The notes under the pieces were generated by a model. That model worked only from the letters and a program-made list of their open reading frames with translations, had not been told where the DNA came from and did not search any database. Position numbers and translations under genes: made by a program. Shown one piece after another: positions 41,531 through 51,596 of a stretch of DNA of 52,448 nucleotides (its first letter is position 1; every line of letters starts with the position of its first letter). This DNA is from Lingula anatina. Taxonomy: Eukaryota > Brachiopoda > Lingulata > Lingulida > Lingulidae. The stretch lies in the NCBI RefSeq assembly GCF_001039355.2, contig NW_019774358.1:294128-346575 (forward strand), read 5' to 3'.

Positions 41531-44500
41531 GGGGGAAGGAAGGGGGTCGTTACCTGGGCAAGGGGGGCCACTACAAGACTGATTCTCAGTTTTGGCACCT
41601 ACACAGTTGGCGCCACCGTAGATGGGTTCAGGACACGTGCACTCCCTAGAGCGTGTCTGTGTGCCGTTTTCACACGTCACTGAGCAATCAGTCCAATCGC
41701 TGTACGTGCACCAACCGCCGTCAACTGAAGACCCTGTGAATGTATAATTTGATATGTTTATTCCACATTTGTAGTGACAACATTATAAACAATACTGGGA
41801 TATTTAACTATTAGAGAAAAAATACTGATTTTTTTGTGAAGCAAAACAAATGTGGGAGTTCAATTTGTAATGCATTAAATGTCTTACAATACAAATATAC
41901 CGTTTACATTTTAAACGAACTGACACAGCAATCTATGCCACTAAACAAGACTGAATGTGGCCATGTAGGTTGAAAAGGCACAATTAAAGAAATCCTAAAG
42001 GTTAAATTTTTGCGCTTGCCGAAATGTTTATTTTCAACCGGTATTTTCTCCTTGATAACTAAGCTTTGATGAACCATCAGTCATTTATGCCAAACCTCAA
42101 TTATATAATTATGGTAGTGTAGACGCAGCAGTCATGTGTCATACATATCTATGTCATTCTAGGATAGTAGATTAGCACATTTCCCCATCGATGTTGCAAC
42201 CATGGTGACAAACGTTTCTCAAACAACTCCCGTCTGTTTTAAGATAAGAAAAAATAAAATCCCCAGATATTTTCCCATGGCAGAGTCTCATATTAGACCA
42301 AAATCGAAAAATGCCGCCGTTAAATGAGATGGGTCACATTAATAGTTGTTTCAGCCTGAAGAAGGTGAAATTTTAAAGCATTTTTATGTCTGACACAGTG
42401 ATAAATGTGTTTTTTCCTTTGGCATGTCTTGAGGCTTATAAGTAACTAGAAGCAATGGTTTAAATGCTGGAGTCCATATATACATTTGAAACATAGTTAT
42501 GGGCACTGGCGTCCAATATGGGTCCCCAAGTTGCAAATTACCTAAGTCGAAATATTACACATTACCTACTGTAAGTTTGTCACAAAGGTATGGTCCAGGG
42601 CATCTGTAAATATAATATAATATAATATAATATAATATAATATAATATAATATAATATAATATAATATAATATAATATAATGTGTTGCAAATTCGTATAT
42701 AATAGTCCTCTCTCTTCCTCATGAATATACAAAAAGTTAGATCAGTAGAAGAGATAATGAAAGTTCTGAGCATCCTAATTACTGGCGCAGCTAAACGGTA
42801 GTTTATTACCGCCTAACAGCTTCAGTAGGCATGCCAGGCAACAGAGCCGCTTAAGCCGACTACAACTTTGCAATAAACTCCTCTAGTTGCTAGTTCGATT
42901 ATGGGACATGAGAACAGGGTTTTCGATGGGTGTGAACTTACCTATCGCTACCAAAGGCTTGATAACAAACCAAGGTCTGGCCGAGCTGTGCAGCGGTCGG
43001 GGTCCAGGTTATGCTTACTGAGGCTGTGCTGCCATTGACTGTAACCATTGCACCCACATTAGCACCGGTTGGAGGGAGAACGTTGATGGCATTTATTCTA
43101 CAAGTGTAGAAAGATGCGAACGTTATAAATATAGATGCATCCATTACTGGCTAAGGCTTGATAACAAATCAGGTGGTGTCCGTGCTGTGCAGGGGCCGGA
43201 GTCCAGGTTATGTTAACCGAGGCCGTGGTACCATTTACAGTAACCATTGCACCCACATTAGCACCGGTTGGTGGAATGACGTTGATGGTATTTATTTTGT
43301 ATGTATAGAAAGAAATGGACGTTATGAATATAATATATGCATGGGTGTAGATTATGTGCTGTCATGTCGATACGCAGATTCCGTTGTCAACTGCAGTCTT
43401 AATTACATGGTATTTTAAATTGTTGCCTGTTGTAGGCTGATACAACAAGGACGTGCTTACAAGTGCAAACATACCCACTGGGATAAATTGCTATTAAGTC
43501 TTTCGTGAAGGTCTGCCCAACACGTAGTTTTTTTGTCTCTGGTGGAGTTGTGAAAGTTGGCGGGTTGCCGCAATTACAACTATCCTTTATGCGAGCAAGA
43601 TACTGAAATATCCAAGTTATTTTACACATTATAAAACCCCAATTTATGACAAATGAGAAATTCAGAAACACAATCGTCAATTCAAAAATAAATAAATAGA
43701 TAAATAAATAAATAAACTTGTCATGTATGCCTGTGACAGTAAAAAGTCAAGTCAATCTATGAATATGTAGCGATATTAAGCAAGTGAAATTGTTCATAAA
43801 GGGCCTTTAAAATGCGACTTTTCGCCGATCTGTGCTACAAACGGACACGTATAAGCGACGCGCGCTGCCACGTGTGGAAACAAAAGGCAGGTTCATTCTG
43901 GTGGATAATTACGAACAAAAAATACAGGGAGCAACATGTGTGCAGAACTTTACTCAGCGAGCTAGCTACGCGTTGTGTAACTATCAAAACATTGTTATGT
44001 GAATAATGATGCCAACTATGATAGGGTTAACCATACCGTCCTTTCCAAGTTTTTTTTTTCTGATCCCAAATGTTTTCATTTTTTAGATTAAAATACTTAT
44101 GTACATTTCCTGACCTGCAGCGGGACCTTTGACAATGGAGTTGTTTCGTCTTTCTGCACTCCACCCTGTGTTATGTTTGTTGCAGGGAAATCTTCCAACA
44201 TTATTGCTACTGCATAAAACCCACTACCGTAAAGGCTTCGCTTAGAAGACGGGATGATAAGGGTACAGTTCTGAAATAAATCAACCGATATTTTACCACC
44301 AAAGCGTTGAGTCCAATTTGTTATTTTTGCACTGCGGGATGGTAAAGTATTTTTATTGATTATTACTCACAGAAAGAGTAAGTTGATTTGTTATATTTAA
44401 AACGAAATTACAGACTTGACATTTAAAATGGAATATTTTGGTTTCAAAGGAATGACCAGTCGTTTATTTTGAAAACGTGTATTCCATGTGAGCTGAATTT

Positions 44501-44553
44501 ATGTGATTACATTAATGTGTATTCAGGTGTGTCAGTAACAATAAACCGATAAC

Positions 44554-44627
<74 letters not shown>

Positions 44628-47600
44628 TTAAACAATCTAGTTAAATATTATTTAACCAAAACAATTGTTATGGATAAAGACCAAAATTATGTACTTGTTT
44701 TATAATTTCAACACCAATTACAAAGGGCTTTGTAGTATGTTCATGACGATAAAGAAGAAAAAGAGAGAGAGATAGAGTTTACGTACTGGATACAAAGTTG
44801 ACCCCGGAAGTGGCCCACATATGTCGGCGCACTCATCCTTTCCCTTTGCCCAGCGACATCTTACAATATCCCCATCTGCATCCGCATTCGGGATGTCAAA
44901 TTGATAGCCACACGTGACATCCATGCTATTGAAAATCAAAAATAATGACAAGAACCATTTTAATTATAGTGGATCAATGCGTTATTAGCGAGCTCCCTAG
45001 CTAATTGTATTAACTTGTTTTGCACTAATATTATAATTCTGTGATTAAAGTCGTGTAATGATCCGTGAAAGTTTACATGCACTAAACACAAAGTATTTAC
45101 TTAACCAAGGGGCTACTTGTGGTTACTGGGCCTGCATTTGGTTTTCCCGTGTCGTTTCGGATACCAGTATTATATTCGGTTGTAACATTCCAGCTTTTAA
45201 ATTTTCCTGTTTCCAGTGTTATCCAGCAACAGTCTTTAAATCTGAAATGTTTAAAAATGTGGAATAATGAGACCCGCAAATACAAGGACAAGGGTGTCCG
45301 TTGAGTTAATTTAATAATTTGTTTTAAAACGACCGAGTAATATTTAGGCAATGAGCCGTGCACTTTCACTAACAGGCCTGATCTGGTCTTACAGTGCTAT
45401 TTAAGACTAAAACTAGTCTGAGGCGATCTTAAATAATTAAGGAATAACAACTGTTCATTTTGGCTAAAAAAATGAATTTACCTGGGCTATACAACAATTT
45501 CCCCATATTAACCATTGATTAAAGAATCCATGTCTACATTTAAAATTAGTCCCTATTTTTTAAAAAAGATTATTACAGAGTGAAGCCATCTGTGGTGGTC
45601 ACGTGGTCAGATGACAAGCAAATATTTTATAGACTTGGATTGACTTGGTTGGCTAGACTTGATTGTAGAATTACTAGTGCAGCATGTTTTTAATGTTTTT
45701 ACATCGGAACCTAAAGAAATAGCTTCAAAAGCAAAAAAAAAAGTGCATTTATTTTAAAATAAGACATGCCTTTTTATTTGTCAAAAACATTTGAAAAGTC
45801 ACTTCAGTCTACCATAAAAGATATACAGTTTTAATTTTATTTAAAATCTTATTATACTGTAGGCATCCAGTATTAGAATTTCACATTTAAAACAATATTT
45901 TCGTGATGTTTGCTTTTAATGGAAGTCAAACCAATTATAGTCTTACTCACTGGACCTTCTGTTCGTTTTTTAGTCTTAAGATCAAATTAAGACTCCTTAC
46001 TTGGATTTTAAGATCGCCTCAGACTAGTTTTAGTCTTAAAGTGCACTTTAATACCAAATCGGGCCCACTGGTGTTGATATAAACAATAAATAAAAAAATA
46101 AAAGGACAAATTATCATAGTGATTTTAGTAAGACCTATGTCTCTTTTGTCCAAATATGTGGGATAGCAGTATATTGCACACCTTATATAACTCCATCCCA
46201 CCAGAGGCAATCCTTTTTTTTCAGATGGGGGTAGGGAAAATGAATTGCTTACTACTGTATATTAGAACGATAAAGATATATCAGTGTATCATATACCATT
46301 ATGGAGACAGTGGATGAGACATTTAATTTCATAAGTAAAAGATTCGTGACACTTAGTCAGGATTCATTAATATTGGGTCAGAGGTCACAGGAGGTAACAG
46401 TTTAAAAACTTCTCTAAATAAAAAAGTATATTTAAACATTGTTTGAATAAAGGTTTTAGTATTTGGGGAATGGTTTGTGACCACGCTTACGTGTAATACT
46501 TCTGACGATTTTGAGCCTCAAGAATTTAATTTCAGAAAATAATGAAATTGAATGTGAGGCGAACAGTTTTCATATCCCCTATTTGAAAGTTAGGGAAGAA
46601 GGAGGGAGGGGAGTACTTACTACAACAACATGGTAAAATACATATATCATTATGGAAGTAAGGGATGAGACATAAAAACATGGCAATTAGTCAAAGGTCT
46701 GTGGTTAATTGTCCTATCCCTTACATATTTAATTATATATAATAAATTGATATATCTTTCTCCATGTTGATGTAGTAACCACTTTCTTTCCCCTACCCCC
46801 ACTTTCAAATAGGGGATATTTTGAATGTTGGGTTCACGTTTAATTGCATAACATATATTTTGAAACAAGATACTTGAGGCTCCAAATTTCATAAGCTTTA
46901 TATCATAGCATGGTCCCAAACCATTCACCAAATACCAAAACATATGTATTAAAACAATGTTTTTAAAAATATATATTTTAATCTAATTTTTGAGAAACCC
47001 AAATGTAAACTCTTGTGACCTCTGACCCATTAGGAATGACCCTTGACTTATCGTCACGCATGTTTGGTTTATGAAATTTAATGTCCCTTCCTTTCCGTTC
47101 ATAACAATATATGATACATTGGTATATCTTTATCGTTCTGATATAATAAGTGTTTTCATTCCCATACCACCATCTGAAATAAAAATCATGCTAGTGGGGT
47201 TGGGCTATATAAGGTGTGATAGCACATTAAATGCTACCAGATTGAGAATGCTATCTCGCATAATTGGACACAACCGACATACAGTACCTGTAGTCCTTAC
47301 CTGTGCCATATACTATACAAGTGGATCTAATGAAAATGAACGTCAGACGGACTCTCACTTTTTCATAAGCCTAGTGATTACTTACTTTGCGTCAACCGCT
47401 AACCTTGGCTACTTTCTAAACAGGTACTTTATTATTATTTTTTTACAACAAACTTAATTCCCTTATGTCCACAATATGCTATATTTGATCAATTTGCTAG
47501 CATTGTAATACATAAATCGTTATAATAAGAGAAGCACTATGATCAATTCTTATGAAATCTGTGGGTTAAAGGCCCCAAAGGTAAAAGCTTTTTGTACAGC

Positions 47601-47844
47601 CATTTGTTTGATTTGTCACCTTACAGGATCAAGTAATAATGGTTTTGAAACAGCCAAGAAAAAAATATATAAGAACCCACAACATATCCCTTGTCAACCA
47701 ATCTAAATACACCTATATACAATATATTTTAGTAAAGGGAAAATGTTATCTTAACATTTGTTTTGCCCATATTGAAGTTATAATACCAGGCACATAATGT
47801 CTACCAACATAATCACAATCAATCTGAATATCATGATGTCATGA

Positions 47845-47899
<55 letters not shown>

Positions 47900-50239
47900 C
47901 TTATATGGCGCCTTACATTCTATCTCAAGGCGCCTTACAATAATGGCTAATATACTAAAATCATTGAAATGACTACAATATTTTAATCATCAACTCTCAT
48001 TGGAAACCATTTAAAATTTACACTACTAAAAATCAATCTTATTAAAATACATATATGTATTTAAAAACATCTAAGAGATATAGACAGAATTTAAAATGTG
48101 GGTCTTTAAAAGAGCTTTAAAACTGTCAAAGTCTTCTGTTTTTCTAATAAAATTTGGTAGACCATTCCACACTTTTGGGGCGTAGATTATAAAAGCACGA
48201 TCTCCATAACTTTTGAGGCACCCCTTTTCTAAAACAGGATGTTCTAAAATAAAATCATCCTCAGTATTAAAACGTGTGGACCGCCGTGGTAAGTTAAAAC
48301 AGATAAGATCAGATAAATATAATGGTCCTTGTGAATGGATCGCCTTAAAAATAATACAAAGTACTTTAAAATCAATCCTCTGCTTCACAGGCAGCCAGTG
48401 TAATTCTTTCAGAATGGGAGTGATATGGTGTGTACTATTGTACTTAATTTGACAAACCAGCCTTGCAGCTGAGTTTTGAATAACTTGTATCTTTTTAATC
48501 TGATAGTCACAAATACCAAAGAGGTAATGCAGTAATCTAATCTTGATGATATAAATGCATGTACTAATTTTTCAGTGGTTTTGTTATCTAACACTTTCCT
48601 TATTTTTCCAATGCGCCATAGTGCATAAGATGCTGATTTACACACTTCAGATACACGCTATCAAGAAATTGTAACTGATACAGGGCTTCGAACACATGCC
48701 TTAGCATACACAATGAAATGTTCCCAGAAAAAAGCGCAATGTTGACACATTTATATTTTAGTCACCAACTTCACCTATTGTAGAATACGAAAAAGAACTC
48801 ACATACATGACACACAAATATTTTAACTCACCAACTTAACCTGTCTTTAATGTTGTATGTGCGCTTCTGACTGCTTGCTTTAGACACTAGTATACCAATT
48901 AGTGATGTACATGCATGAAGGCATTTTGAACAATTTATGGTTGGGTGGTGGTCGAAAACAAACAAAAATAGACTTACCCAAGCAAAAACACACCAGAGTG
49001 TGGCAGAGTGTAACTGAACTCATTTCTCCCTTGTTGCCATTCATCAGTCGGATCTATGGCTGTGACATAGTACCTATGAGGAGCAACCTCAGGGGTCTCG
49101 GATCCGCAACCTAAAGTTACAGATAAGGGATAGTTAAATGTGCTTTTGTGATGTCACCACTTAGGTCTTTCCTTTGGCCAAACTATACTCGGCAATGTCA
49201 AACCCATGTGAGTGATCTGTGAGAATCAGTGCATTGTACTTACCAGATAAACACTGCCAACCAGTAAATTTGGTACTAGTAACTGAAAGTTTTCCTACAT
49301 TAGCCTGCGTACAGGGGTTTCCACAAGGACCAAAATTTAATTTCCAGGCAGACCTCCAAGCACAGGTCACTTAAAAAAAGGAAAACGACTTATATTAGTT
49401 ATAAAGATATTAGTATCAACATTTGCAGAGTCGATTTTATTTCTAGAACTGTCGACGTCAAATGGGATGGTCTACCGGAAATGTGACATGGACACCAAGT
49501 CGGCAATGATACTTTTACCAGCTGAGGGAAGTTTAAGTGTTGTCAGAATTTATGGACACGTAAGGGTTTAGAGAACAGCGGATAAGCAAGTTCTTCTCAG
49601 TTTTCTGCTACTGGTCGACAGGACGCACCTTACAAAAGAACAGAGCAAAACATGCATGAGGTGCAGTGGCTACTGTGGTGTAGGCGTACTGGCAGTGGTC
49701 AACAGGAACCTTAACACAGACCCATGTATCCAAGTACTGAAAATGGACTTAAGGAATTCTGTCGACAATATCGTTGGGAACCACGACTACTTATTAATGT
49801 TTCATTGTGATAACGGTACTCCACGCACAGTAAATGCAACAGTAGGCTGTTCATATGCAAACCAGATCCAGACCCACAATGGTCGATCAGCTCAAGCTCT
49901 AGATGAGAATCCCACAAGAATGTGTAGGATATCATCGGGAATGGATAACTAAGGGCTAACCCTGCATGCCAAAATTATTTCTTAAACTATCTTTGCATCA
50001 TATATGGAATGTCATCACTGCGCAAAGGTAACATTGATTTTTGTATCCACGAACAGACGCTTGCCCATCGTATCTTCAGAGATAATAACATATTTAAAGA
50101 AACTCTCGTCATTAATCAGGCCAAAATATGTGCTTTTAACAACTGACTAATTCCTGGAAACAAATAACGTCCAACTTACCAATTGAAGCGTTATCCGGAG
50201 CGGGCCTACAGCTGATTGTGGCATATCTAAAGTGTGACC
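38798..50239 (-). CDS. Gene B: paralogue of gene A, secreted TSR protein (14 exons, 5' incomplete)
   Basis: Join of 50180-50239, 49244-49369, 48978-49110, 45101-45241, 44787-44925, 44115-44270, 43475-43602, 42942-43097, 42566-42603, 41554-41733, 41245-41415, 40519-40740, 40039-40146 and 38798-38946. From the first phase-1 exon to the TAA the chain is 1907 nt and closes exactly (634 residues plus a split first codon). Every splice site is GT/AG and there is no in-frame stop. Same domain order as gene A but only two generic TSRs plus the divergent one. The signal-peptide exon was not found up to 52448. B keeps the donors that A has lost at exons 2, 6 and 18, so it is the better guide to the ancestral protein. 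Exon 20 may belong to an A-like sequence because of the N at 39276. Confidence 0.82.
39277..39866. other. Unmatched interval right of the N
   Basis: About 590 bp with no counterpart in copy A. A minus-strand 103-residue frame (39315-39626) is not recognised. Sequence homologous to copy A resumes at 39867, partly repeating what lies left of the N. Confidence 0.5.
40039..40146 (-). CDS. Gene B exon 19
   Basis: 108 nt, phase 1-1. NRLHDLRVNFRGANTNDKYV start; changes IESIPNY at the end relative to A. Confidence 0.8.
40519..40740 (-). CDS. Gene B exon 18, divergent TSR
   Basis: 222 nt, phase 1-1, donor GTTAGT. WLPWSSCSATCG core and intact C-terminal GSFQHDRG, where gene A has a stop. Confidence 0.85.
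41133..41212. repeat. (TA)n(GA)n compound microsatellite
   Basis: In gene B intron 12, just after the exon 12 donor on the sense strand. Confidence 0.95.
41245..41415 (-). CDS. Gene B exon 12, generic TSR (orthologue of A exon 17)
   Basis: 171 nt, phase 1-1; ends CSGPCCPG like A exon 17. Acceptor ttgccttccag, donor GTAAAG. Confidence 0.87.
41495..41532. repeat. (GA)n tract in TSR mini-intron
   Basis: (CT)n on the sense strand between B exons 11 and 12, the same arrangement as in gene A. Confidence 0.95.
41554..41733 (-). CDS. Gene B exon 11, generic TSR (orthologue of A exon 11)
   Basis: 180 nt, phase 1-1, acceptor cattcacag. Starts SSVDGGWCTYSDWTDC and has the CTCPEPIYGGANC loop. Confidence 0.87.
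41734..42565. other. Gene B intron 10
   Basis: 832-bp intron collinear with gene A intron 10; no further exon recognised. Confidence 0.6.
42566..42603 (-). CDS. Gene B exon 10, 38-nt microexon
   Basis: Encodes CPGPYLCDKLTV; phases and splice sites as in gene A. Confidence 0.8.
42606..42681. repeat. (TATAA)n pentanucleotide microsatellite
   Basis: About 15 units at the acceptor of exon 10, as in gene A. Confidence 0.95.
42942..43097 (-). CDS. Gene B exon 9
   Basis: 156 nt, phase 2-2, acceptor cttgtag, donor GTAAGT. INAINVLPPTGANVGAMV start, LVCYQAFGSD end. Confidence 0.82.
43147..43297 (-). pseudogene. Extra, dead copy of exon 9 in gene B
   Basis: Encodes INTINVIPPTGANVGAMV and ITWTPAPAQHGHHLICYQAL without a stop. 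The acceptor is mutated (cataca-G to cataca-A) and the donor is absent, so it should not be spliced. Copy A keeps the acceptor but has lost the body. Confidence 0.8.
43475..43602 (-). CDS. Gene B exon 8
   Basis: 128 nt, phase 0 to 2. CNCGNPPTFTTPPETKKLRV and the strand GQTFTKDLIAIYPSG. Confidence 0.82.
43603..44114. other. Gene B intron 7
   Basis: 512-bp intron collinear with gene A; a short (AAAT)n lies near 43688-43714. Confidence 0.6.
44115..44270 (-). CDS. Gene B exon 7
   Basis: 156 nt, phase 0-0. NCTLIIPSSKRSLYGSGFYA start, LSKVPLQ end. Confidence 0.85.
44557..44624. repeat. (TA)n microsatellite in gene B intron 6
   Basis: About 34 dinucleotide units; absent at the matching site of copy A. 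Confidence 0.95.
44787..44925 (-). CDS. Gene B exon 6
   Basis: 139 nt, phase 2 to 0, donor GTACGT. MDVTCGYQFDIPNADADGDI, VRCRWAKGKDEC, GSTLYP. Lacks the 2-nt insertion of gene A. Confidence 0.85.
45101..45241 (-). CDS. Gene B exon 5
   Basis: 141 nt, phase 2-2, donor GTAAAT. FKDCCWITLETGKFKSWNVT and GPVTTSSPLVK. Confidence 0.85.
46175..47222. mobile_element. ~1.05-kb palindromic (foldback) element in gene B intron 4
   Basis: The left half is matched in reverse complement by the right half almost to the centre (near 46690), for example cacaccttatata at one end and its inverse at the other, gggtcagaggtcaca inverted at 47013-47029, and the atcccctatttgaaagt pair near the centre. Each half itself holds two related sub-units. 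No coding capacity. Absent from copy A. Confidence 0.85.
47847..48659 (-). mobile_element. 5'-truncated L2/CR1-like LINE in gene B intron 4
   Basis: Minus strand reads the C-terminal part of a LINE ORF2 (CKSASYALWRIGKIRKVLD, LVHAFISSRLDYC, VKQRIDFKVLCIIFKAIHSQ, KVWNGLP) with at least one frameshift. It ends in the typical ggcgcc(a)tataa tail followed by a (TTA)n run at the 3' end. Copy A (cattaatatcaagataatg near 19900) shows the empty site, so insertion postdates the duplication. Confidence 0.9.
48978..49110 (-). CDS. Gene B exon 4
   Basis: 133 nt, phase 1 to 2. CGSETPEVAPHRYYVTAIDP start, LPHSGVFLLG end; donor GTAAGT. Confidence 0.85.
49244..49369 (-). CDS. Gene B exon 3
   Basis: 126 nt, phase 1-1. 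VTCAWRSAWKLNFGPCGNPC start, TGWQCLSG end. Confidence 0.82.
49440..49960 (+). pseudogene. Decayed Tc1-like transposase fragment in gene B intron 2
   Basis: Longer remnant than in copy A: a DGHVRV-like region near 49550, GVLAVVNRNLNTDPCIQVLK and HCDNGTPRTVNATVG (catalytic Asp context), then a decayed NPIE region (ALDENPTRMCR). Plus strand, opposite to gene B. Confidence 0.78.
50180..50239 (-). CDS. Gene B exon 2 (first exon found)
   Basis: 60 nt, phase 1-1, acceptor accatttcag, donor GTAAGT. SHFRYATISCRPAPDNASI. The preceding signal-peptide exon was not found in the window. Confidence 0.8.
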
Positions 50240-51547
50240 CTGAAATGGTATAGCTGTTTTTGTCTTCTCATTAACTCAAGCGAGAAGATAAGTAAAATGC
50301 AAACAAAAATAACGGTCTCTTTTATTGAAAAATCCCTCTGGTAGAAGAATAATATAAATGTATTATATATCATCAGATAATGTTGAGTAAATTAAAATCA
50401 CGTAATTTTACAGCATAAATATGAAAAAATAACCAAACAAATAGTACGCAACCATGTATTTTCATTTGTGCGGTTTCTTGTGTCATACCGGCACATTGTT
50501 ATATCAAACTAATCTCCACGCTGAGATGGTTCGTACTGTAAACAGGAACTGTTAATATTTTCCAAGCGACCATCTTGAACACTTTTATAACAGATTTGTA
50601 CAATTCATGGACAAGCTTTTCACTTTTTGATCGCTGATTTTGTAATGGAAATGGAAAATCATGGATGACTCTCTTGGCTTTTAGGTAAACAATACACACA
50701 GACCGTTACACTTTTTGGCAACGTGCTATAAAAACAAAGGATGAGTGCGAATAAGGGGGTAAAAGTGCCCACTTTTGTACATGAAAAATAAATTGTGAAT
50801 GAATGGAAAAAATTGATGCCAAATTAAAGTTGGGGTCTTACACTTTTATAATCCACTTAAAAAATTATTTTTTTTTTGAATTTGAAATATGAAAAATTAA
50901 TGCCAAAATGACCTTGTCAAATATTCATGAAAATGTGTGTTTTAGGGGGGGTCTGGATTGCAATGCTACGTATCTTTAGTTACAGTAAGGTGACAACTGT
51001 GAAATTTTGTAATTGGGTACAGAAGGTGCCCATGTAAAAAAGTAAGGCAACATGTGGCCAATCATTGTTTGATCAATATTTTGATTGCTTTATTTATACA
51101 TGTAGTGCTAAATGAAAGAAAAAATCTTACAGTGACTTGAGGATAAAAGATGTTCATTTTTTAAATGAGCCCCTGCCTCAGACAAGCTAATTATCCATGG
51201 TTGAAAAGATATGAATATAAGGTGAGATATATGTGAAAATCTTGTCTGAGGGTTGGGCTCGATATGTCCTCAAACTAAATAGGGACATTTTCAGTCCATA
51301 TGCTAGCAGGCGGCTATGTTTATTCCTGCCATGAGGTAGCTGCCACATGCTTACTTACACTGTAAAATCAGTGTTTAGCTCTGAGACACATTTCCAAGCG
51401 CCTGTTTTGTCTCATTTTTTCCACGCGTTTAGCACCTAAGCACGTTTAGCCTATTAACATGTTACACACTTTGACGTGCTTGACGCCTAATAAATGTAGG
51501 GTGTATTTTGTTTAGCTTTAAGGTTGTAACATTTTCAACTGTTTCAG
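50240..51547. other. Upstream side of gene B, no exon recognised
   Basis: 50240-50628 is homologous to gene A intron 1; beyond that nothing matches. No signal-peptide-like exon with a phase-1 donor was seen. Confidence 0.45.
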
Positions 51548-51583
<36 letters not shown>

Positions 51584-51596
51584 GCGTGCGCGCGCG
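51548..51596. repeat. (CT)n(CA)n(CG)n compound microsatellite
   Basis: CT run, CA run and an alternating CG/TG end, similar in composition to the reverse complement of 4227-4330. Confidence 0.95.

Larger units (their letters stand above)
37130..50628 (-). repeat. Segmental duplication, copy B
   Basis: Direct, collinear copy of 8634-21730. Differences include a Penelope-like fragment, an A-like block before the N at 39276, fewer TSR exons, a LINE and a large palindrome in intron 4, and an extra degenerate exon 9. Confidence 0.92.

Noticed and set aside
9699-50239. A and B as one continuous gene
   Set aside because: B has its own stop codon and tail exons, and A has its own signal-peptide exon between them.
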